5,298 nt of DNA from the NCBI GenBank assembly GCA_046048295.1, contig JBJOGJ010000262.1, positions 1-5,298 of the forward strand. The letters run 5' to 3'. Both the position numbers and the translations under genes were made by a program. The notes beneath the pieces were generated by a model that was given only the letters and a program-made list of their open reading frames with translations, did not search any database and was not told where the DNA came from. Shown piece by piece: positions 1 through 3,554 of the stretch (within the stretch, counting starts at the first letter, position 1; every line of letters begins with the position of its first letter). This stretch comes from CBDCWA01 sp046048295 (GTDB lineage: Bacteria; Pseudomonadota; Alphaproteobacteria; Rhizobiales; Hyphomicrobiaceae).

Positions 1-1
1 G

Positions 2-172
2 CTTAGATCAATCCAACCGATGATCCAAAGCCTCCGCTACGCGAACCGCATCTCTGTCTCAAAGACTGTGAAGACGGACAGGCTCGCCGACGTTCTCGGC
101 CGCATCGCCGACCATCCTGCAAAGCAGCTTGAGCTGCTCCTACCGTGGAACTGGCACCCAGCCTCAACCTGA
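2..172 (+). CDS. tnpC: IS66-family transposase TnpC, C-terminal fragment (5' partial)
   Basis: An open frame enters from the left edge and ends at a TGA at 170-172, giving 56 residues. The last part reads RLADVLGRIADHPAKQLELL followed by LPWNWHPAST. This matches the conserved tail of IS66 transposases (LADVLARIADHP...LLPWNW), which lies just after the DDE catalytic domain. The first 20 or so residues fit that family poorly: an I..MIQS stretch resembles the preceding helix, but the linker to RLADVL is longer than usual. The visible part is therefore divergent or altered. The catalytic residues would lie upstream, outside the window, so whether the gene is intact cannot be judged. The tail ends about 34 bp before the candidate terminal repeat, as expected for this family. 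Confidence 0.75.
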   Translation, partial: LRSIQPMIQSLRYANRISVSKTVKTDRLADVLGRIADHPAKQLELLLPWNWHPAST

Positions 173-186
173 CAGCCCCAACTTGT

Positions 187-206
187 GGTCTTCACCGGAT
201 GCGTAC
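187..206 (+). repeat. Candidate IS66 right terminal inverted repeat
   Basis: The sequence GGTCTTCACCGGATGCGTAC ends at 206. Its reverse complement begins GTACGCATCCGGTGAA, resembling IS66-family termini (GTAAGCG... reading inward). The call rests on position (just after the transposase stop) and on recalled family consensus. The partner repeat is outside the window. Confidence 0.5.
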
Positions 207-236
207 CCCTAGTTCTGCGGTCTGGAGTTTGGTGAA

Positions 237-473
237 ATGGTCAAGCGTAACCCCTCCAACGGCGCTTTAGGCGCCCTTCGACAACAGCTTGCTGATCTCG
301 TTTCCGAGCGCATGTTTTGTTCATCTCGGATCAACGAGCTGGCCCTCAAGGGGGAGGTTTCGAGTGAGCTTCAGGGCTTTGTCCACCAAGTGGAGAAGCT
401 GAACGCCGCGGTCGTGGCCGTGGCCGTGGCCGTGGCAAATGAGATCCAAGAAACCGAGGCCGCGGAAGCCTGA
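237..473 (+). CDS. Small hypothetical protein, helical, 78 aa
   Basis: I do not recognise this protein. The ATG at 237 follows a GGAG at 224-227 with about 9 bases of spacing, which supports both the start and translation. The product is predicted to be mostly alpha-helical: a first helix at about residues 11-37, a KGEVS turn at 38-42, and a second helix at about 42-73, with no membrane segment long enough to be convincing and no signal peptide. Residues 60-67 are an alternating Val-Ala run encoded by tandem GTGGCC units. The ORF sits between an IS66 end and an IS3 remnant, so it may be a passenger or accessory ORF of a mobile element, or a chromosomal or plasmid leftover trapped between insertions. 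Expression is plausible but function is unknown. Confidence 0.55.
   Translation: MVKRNPSNGALGALRQQLADLVSERMFCSSRINELALKGEVSSELQGFVHQVEKLNAAVVAVAVAVANEIQETEAAEA
414..436 (+). repeat. GTGGCC hexanucleotide tandem repeat (about 3.8 copies)
   Basis: Three perfect GTGGCC units plus GTGGC run from 414 to 436 inside the small ORF. They are in frame and encode Val-Ala pairs at residues 60-67. Unit length is a multiple of three, so copy-number change would alter protein length without a frameshift. Confidence 0.9.
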
Positions 474-492
474 GACACGCTGAGCGAGCTGA

Positions 493-621
493 TTGAGCTT
501 TCAAGTTCTGGCCAACCTTATCAACAATCGACGCCTGCTCTCATCGATCGGCAGCATCACGCCGGCCGAAGCGAAGACCAACTGTTACTCTTGCCAGGAG
601 GACCAAGCCATCGCAGCATGA
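493..621 (+). pseudogene. IS3-family transposase (OrfB) C-terminal remnant
   Basis: The frame is open only from 493 (a TGA lies at 490-492) to the TGA at 619-621. From about 523 it reads NNRRLLSSIGSITPAEA and ends QEDQAIAA. This is the typical extreme C-terminus of IS3-family OrfB integrases (..FNNRRLL..IGNIPPAEAE..YY....MAA). The residues upstream of 520 (VLANLI where WFNNRR-type sequence would be expected) no longer fit well, and the DDE catalytic core is absent. This is therefore a truncated, decayed fragment and not a functional transposase. The usual YY just after PAEA is represented by a Cys-Tyr, another sign of drift. Confidence 0.75.
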
Positions 622-660
622 CTCAAACGAAACTGCCTCCGGCGAAACCGGGGCGGTTCA
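493..660 (+). mobile_element. IS3-family element, right-end remnant
   Basis: This is the tail of an OrfB frame followed by a GC-rich end running to GGCGAAACCGGGGCGGTTCA at 641-660. The reverse complement starts TGAACCGCCCCGG, which matches the terminal inverted repeats I know from rhizobial IS3-family (IS51-like) elements and has the expected TG...CA outer dinucleotides. The left end of the remnant is not defined; recognisable similarity starts around 520. The polymerase/ligase gene begins only 84 bp downstream, so this end marks the left border of the polysaccharide genes. Confidence 0.68.
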
Positions 661-683
661 GACCACTTCATAGGGGGTGCATT

Positions 684-719
684 ATGATCCTGAGCTGTAG
701 TAAGCTTAGCCTAACTTGA
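684..719 (+). other. Possible 11-codon leader ORF upstream of the polymerase/ligase gene
   Basis: ATG at 684 opens a frame encoding MILSCSKLSLT and stops with TGA at 717-719. A GGGGG at 673-677 stands about 6 bases before the ATG, an acceptable ribosome binding site. It lies between the IS3 end and the GTG at 745. It could be a leader peptide, but ORFs this short arise by chance easily and nothing else supports it. Confidence 0.18.
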
Positions 720-730
720 AATCGTTAAAC

Positions 731-735
731 GGGGA
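731..735 (+). promoter_or_regulatory. Ribosome binding site of the polymerase/ligase gene
   Basis: GGGGA at 731-735 lies 9 bases upstream of the GTG at 745. The frame is closed by TAA at 712-714 and no other start codon lies between that stop and 745, so this site fixes the start. Confidence 0.6.
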
Positions 736-744
736 ACTCTATCT

Positions 745-2079
745 GTGTCATCTCGGCTGTGCAGCCCCACTGTTGCACGAAATGAATCGTTAGGTGCACC
801 ACCGGCACTGGTGGTTCTTTCGTCATTCGTACCAATAGCAATATTCGGCATCACCCCCCGCGCGGCGGCGGCACTTCTCATAGTTTTTGCCGCAACCGCG
901 GCTCTGGGAAACTTGTTGCGCAGTGCCCCTGCGGCGACATGGTTCAACCTAAGCTGGCCTAAGTTAGCAATTCTCGTTTTTGCAGGCTGGGCTCTTGCCT
1001 CTACCGCATGGTCGCTCGATCCGATGGAGAGCGCGACAAAGGCATTTCTATTAGCACTAATGTCTGCTGCAGCCGCCTTGACAACGCACAGTCTTTACCG
1101 ACTCAATCCCAGTACCGCCAATAAGCTAGTTGCGCTTGGCGTGACTAGCGGCACCACCGTATTAGCACTTTTTCTCTTGATCGAACTATTGAACGATCAA
1201 GTAGTAGCCCGTTATGTCTTGCACCTCTTCCCATCGATTATGGAACAAGATTCTTATCATATCATACGAAAGGGCGACCAAATCATTGCATTGAGTGACA
1301 CAACGATCAACCGGCGAATTGCTGTCTTTACACTGCTCATCTGTCCCGTACTGCTAAGCATCCATCTGCTAGTTTCTCAAATTGTAAAGTTGCCCACCAT
1401 GATTGCGGCAGCTGTCGTTGCCTTCTTGATCATTGCAATATCGAGCCACCAGTCATCCCTGGTAGGCGCTATCGTCGGCATCCTGACATTCACGTTAGCG
1501 CTGTACTCCCCAAGCATTGCTTTCAAGGCTTTGGCTGGTGTTTGGTGCATCGCCGTTCTAGTTGCTGTACCACTGGCCAAGCTGCCGCACACTGCCGGCC
1601 TTCATAACGCACCGTGGTTGTTTGAATCGGCTCGCCAGCGATCAATCATCTGGAACTACATTGCCGATCGAACAATGGAGCAGCCAATCTTCGGCATTGG
1701 GGCCGGCGCCTCTGCTGAGGTCTCAAGGAACTCCTCTCGGCAGAATATGGAAAAAACCCCGGCAGCGGTCGTCGATCCTGAGGCCGCCCGACACCCCCAT
1801 AACGGTTTCCTTCAAGTATGGTACGAGTTGGGAGCAATTGGCGCGATGCTATTTTGCATTGTTGGACTGTCTGCTATCAGGGCGACCAAGCTGAAAGCCG
1901 CTTCATTGTCACGTCTTCAACAGGCCTGCATCGCCGCGCAAATTGCCGTGATAATGCCAATGATCGCATTCAGCTACAGCATCTGGCAGACATGGTTCCA
2001 GGCCATCCTCCTTTTCTCCGTGACGTTCACGGTTAATGCAATCGCCGGAGGCAGAATTAGCCAGCCCCGAGGCCACTAG
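745..2079 (+). CDS. O-antigen ligase/polymerase family membrane protein (Wzy/WaaL-like)
   Basis: This 444-residue protein appears to have about 12 hydrophobic segments (roughly 21-37, 41-58, 71-88, 97-117, 127-150, 190-210, 215-233, 237-253, 259-277, 365-379, 393-411 and 415-434), so it is an inner-membrane protein. Family hallmarks are WSLDP at 89-93, a membrane-flanking NRR at 189-191, and a large periplasmic-type loop between the last helix groups. That loop carries RQRSIIWNYIADR (297-309), FGIGAGAS (316-323) and the signature RHPHNGFLQVWYELG (349-363), with His350 and His352. The HxHN element is typical of the Wzy_C/O-antigen ligase family, whose members either polymerise undecaprenyl-linked repeat units or transfer glycan to lipid A-core or another acceptor; sequence alone does not separate the two. 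The GTG start is the only one available. The gene is AT-richer than the methyltransferase gene downstream (52 G/C of 120 in 1201-1320). The downstream glycosyltransferase starts 98 bp after the stop. Confidence 0.85.
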   Translation: MSSRLCSPTVARNESLGAPPALVVLSSFVPIAIFGITPRAAAALLIVFAATAALGNLLRSAPAATWFNLSWPKLAILVFAGWALASTAWSLDPMESATKAFLLALMSAAAALTTHSLYRLNPSTANKLVALGVTSGTTVLALFLLIELLNDQVVARYVLHLFPSIMEQDSYHIIRKGDQIIALSDTTINRRIAVFTLLICPVLLSIHLLVSQIVKLPTMIAAAVVAFLIIAISSHQSSLVGAIVGILTFTLALYSPSIAFKALAGVWCIAVLVAVPLAKLPHTAGLHNAPWLFESARQRSIIWNYIADRTMEQPIFGIGAGASAEVSRNSSRQNMEKTPAAVVDPEAARHPHNGFLQVWYELGAIGAMLFCIVGLSAIRATKLKAASLSRLQQACIAAQIAVIMPMIAFSYSIWQTWFQAILLFSVTFTVNAIAGGRISQPRGH

Positions 2080-2137
2080 ACTCGTCTACTAACCTCGTTT
2101 CCAGCCCCCCGAGCCGATTGGGTTGCGGAAGGGCGCT

Positions 2138-2176
2138 ATGCCTGTTAAAAGCACGCTGATTGAGGGGGAAAATTAG
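2138..2176 (+). other. Possible 12-codon leader ORF coupled to the glycosyltransferase start
   Basis: ATG at 2138 encodes MPVKSTLIEGEN and stops with TAG at 2174-2176, one base before the GTG start of the glycosyltransferase. A GGAAGGG at 2127-2133 provides a good ribosome binding site 4 bases upstream. The glycosyltransferase's own Shine-Dalgarno (2162-2168) lies inside this ORF. The layout would allow translational coupling. There is no comparative evidence and it could be chance. Confidence 0.28.
2162..2168 (+). promoter_or_regulatory. Ribosome binding site deciding the glycosyltransferase start
   Basis: GAGGGGG at 2162-2168 is 9 bases upstream of GTG 2178. A longer frame beginning at TTG 2160 is possible, but it would place this strong site inside the coding sequence and leave TTG without one. 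GTG 2178 is therefore the preferred start. Confidence 0.65.
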
Positions 2177-2177
2177 C

Positions 2178-3506
2178 GTGTCAAGACATAATATCGCAGT
2201 TTTCAACTTGAATGAAACAAGACGCGATCCACGCGTCCTCCGCATAAGCCATGCCCTGCGGGAGCAGGGCCATGATGTTCGCGTCTATGAAATGCGCACC
2301 GGCGACCTTGCCCCCGAAGAGGTGGTGGAAGACATTCCCGTATCGCGAGTCCCGGTCCCCGACACTTATACGTCGGCCGAAATGGCGGAGATCGGGCAGA
2401 TTTGCCCCGCCGCAGCCGCGATCGTCGAGGCTGCGTGCCCGCTGGTCATGACACACGGTGGAACCGACAAATTGTCCTTGGTCCTGTACCGGCTGGTCGA
2501 GAAGATTGGCCGACTCCGGGCCCGCGTGGTCAACGGAACTGAAGCGACCGAGCGCAATCTCAGACTTGAGATTGCAGCCATCCGTTCGATCATGCTCATC
2601 AATCGCGAACTCTACCGCATGTCCGTAGAGCAGCGCCCGACTCTGGTCTATTGCAACGACCTGGATACGCTACTCGCTGGTTTTATGCTCAAGACGAACT
2701 TGTCCATTCCGCTGATCTACGACGCACACGAGATTTATCCTGAGCAACTCGCCACGCACATGCGCTCCGAGATCTGGCATCAGTTCTACTCGAACCTGGA
2801 GAAATCTCTCATCGGCACGTCGGATGGGCGCCTTACCGTTTGCGACTCACTCGGCACATATTTCGCAGAGGAGTATAAGGCGCCAGGCTTCGTGACGATC
2901 TGGAATGTCCCATCGAAGCGGCACCTGCCTCACCCCGCGATCCTGGACCGTCGGAACGACCGCCGCAAAATCCTGTATCATGGTTCGTACTTTGCCTATC
3001 GCGGACTGGACGAGGTCATCGAAGCCGTGCCCCTGGTCCCAGATGCCGACTTCGTATTCAGGGGCATCGGGCGGTACGGCGATGACTTGAAGGCACTTTC
3101 GAAGAAGATCGGGGTGGAGGAGAGGGTTACCTTTGCCGATCCCGTTGGCGTGCACGAACTCGTTCCCGCGGCCAGCCAATGCGACATCGGCCTTAATCCG
3201 TTTATAAACGTCTGCACCAATACACAGTACGCCCTACCCAATAAGTATTTCGAGTATATGATGGCAGGCCTCGCAGTTGCCAGTTCCGACCTTATCGAGA
3301 TGCGTCGATTGACGAACCGGCTAAATGTCGGAATTCTTTTCGAAAGCCTGGCACCTGAGTCGATAGCCGAGTGCTTGAACGATTTTCTGGCCCGCCCCGA
3401 GGAGATCGACGCATGCCGGGCAAGATCGTACGAATCTGCCGCAAGTGAATTCAACTGGGAATACGAACGGGAGAAATTCCTGTCGTTCTTCTCTCGCTTC
3501 GAATGA
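2178..3506 (+). CDS. Glycosyltransferase, GT4-type (GT-B fold)
   Basis: From GTG 2178 the protein is 442 residues, within the usual range for GT4 enzymes. The N-terminal Rossmann-like half opens with a short strand (NIAVFNLNE) and RDPRVLR at 16-22, the common 'DPRVLRxAxxLxxxGHxV' opening of this family. CNDLDTLL at 159-166 and YDAHEIYPE at 181-189 are the conserved acceptor-side motifs. The C-terminal nucleotide-sugar-binding half begins at ILYHGSYFAYRGLDEVIEA (265-283) and contains PNKYFEYMMAGLAVASSD (354-371), with Glu359 in the position of the donor-binding Glu. There is no signal peptide or membrane span, so it is likely cytoplasmic and membrane-associated, adding a sugar from a nucleotide donor to a lipid-linked intermediate. 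Residues about 40-155 form an unusually long helical stretch between the first motif and the CNDLD motif. Donor and acceptor cannot be predicted. It lies 98 bp after the polymerase/ligase gene and 48 bp before the methyltransferase gene, so an operon is likely. Confidence 0.87.
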   Translation: MSRHNIAVFNLNETRRDPRVLRISHALREQGHDVRVYEMRTGDLAPEEVVEDIPVSRVPVPDTYTSAEMAEIGQICPAAAAIVEAACPLVMTHGGTDKLSLVLYRLVEKIGRLRARVVNGTEATERNLRLEIAAIRSIMLINRELYRMSVEQRPTLVYCNDLDTLLAGFMLKTNLSIPLIYDAHEIYPEQLATHMRSEIWHQFYSNLEKSLIGTSDGRLTVCDSLGTYFAEEYKAPGFVTIWNVPSKRHLPHPAILDRRNDRRKILYHGSYFAYRGLDEVIEAVPLVPDADFVFRGIGRYGDDLKALSKKIGVEERVTFADPVGVHELVPAASQCDIGLNPFINVCTNTQYALPNKYFEYMMAGLAVASSDLIEMRRLTNRLNVGILFESLAPESIAECLNDFLARPEEIDACRARSYESAASEFNWEYEREKFLSFFSRFE

Positions 3507-3511
3507 TCGCA

Positions 3512-3528
3512 TCGCTCCATCGGAGCGA
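3512..3528 (+). promoter_or_regulatory. Perfect 7-bp hairpin in the glycosyltransferase-methyltransferase gap
   Basis: TCGCTCC (3512-3518) pairs perfectly with GGAGCGA (3522-3528) around a 3-base ATC loop, starting six bases after the glycosyltransferase stop codon. The following bases (CAGTAAAAACAG) have no T tract, so this is not a canonical intrinsic terminator. The right arm holds the only GGAG in the 48-bp gap, but it is about 29 bases from the ATG at 3555, too far to act as its ribosome binding site directly. It could be an mRNA-end stabiliser, an attenuator or chance. Confidence 0.4.
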
Positions 3529-3554
3529 CAGTAAAAACAGTTGTAGTGCGAAAA

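Larger units (their letters stand above)
1..206 (+). mobile_element. Right end of an IS66-family insertion sequence (partial, left part outside window)
   Basis: This segment is the downstream end of an IS66-like element. It contains the 3' end of the large transposase gene (tnpC), a short non-coding tail, and a candidate terminal inverted repeat at about 187-206 (TTCACCGGATGCGTAC at 191-206). Read from outside inward the end is GTACGCATCCGGTGAA. From memory this is close to the GTAAGCG-type termini of IS66 elements, with one or two differences. IS66 elements usually make 8-bp target duplications; the first 8 bp outside would be CCCTAGTT, but the other end is not in the window to compare. The divergent terminus suggests an old, possibly immobile copy. 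Confidence 0.62.

Noticed and set aside
1562..1894. A 110-codon plus-strand frame inside the polymerase/ligase gene
   Set aside because: It is out of frame with the strongly supported membrane protein, including its HPHNGFLQVWYELG signature, and has no credible domain.
2061..2115. Imperfect direct repeat CCAGCCCCGAG (2061-2071) and CCAGCCCCCCGAG (2101-2113) around the end of the polymerase/ligase gene
   Set aside because: It is short, low in complexity (C-rich) and imperfect, with no flanking mobile-element signature. Chance is a sufficient explanation.
2160..2177. TTG at 2160 as the glycosyltransferase start
   Set aside because: It would add six residues but would put the strong GAGGGGG site inside the gene. 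The GTG at 2178 has that site at good spacing, and its protein begins right at the first strand of the fold.
3512..3540. Intrinsic terminator after the glycosyltransferase gene
   Set aside because: The hairpin is good, but what follows is CAGTAAAAACAG without a T tract, and the next gene continues in the same direction only 27 bp later.
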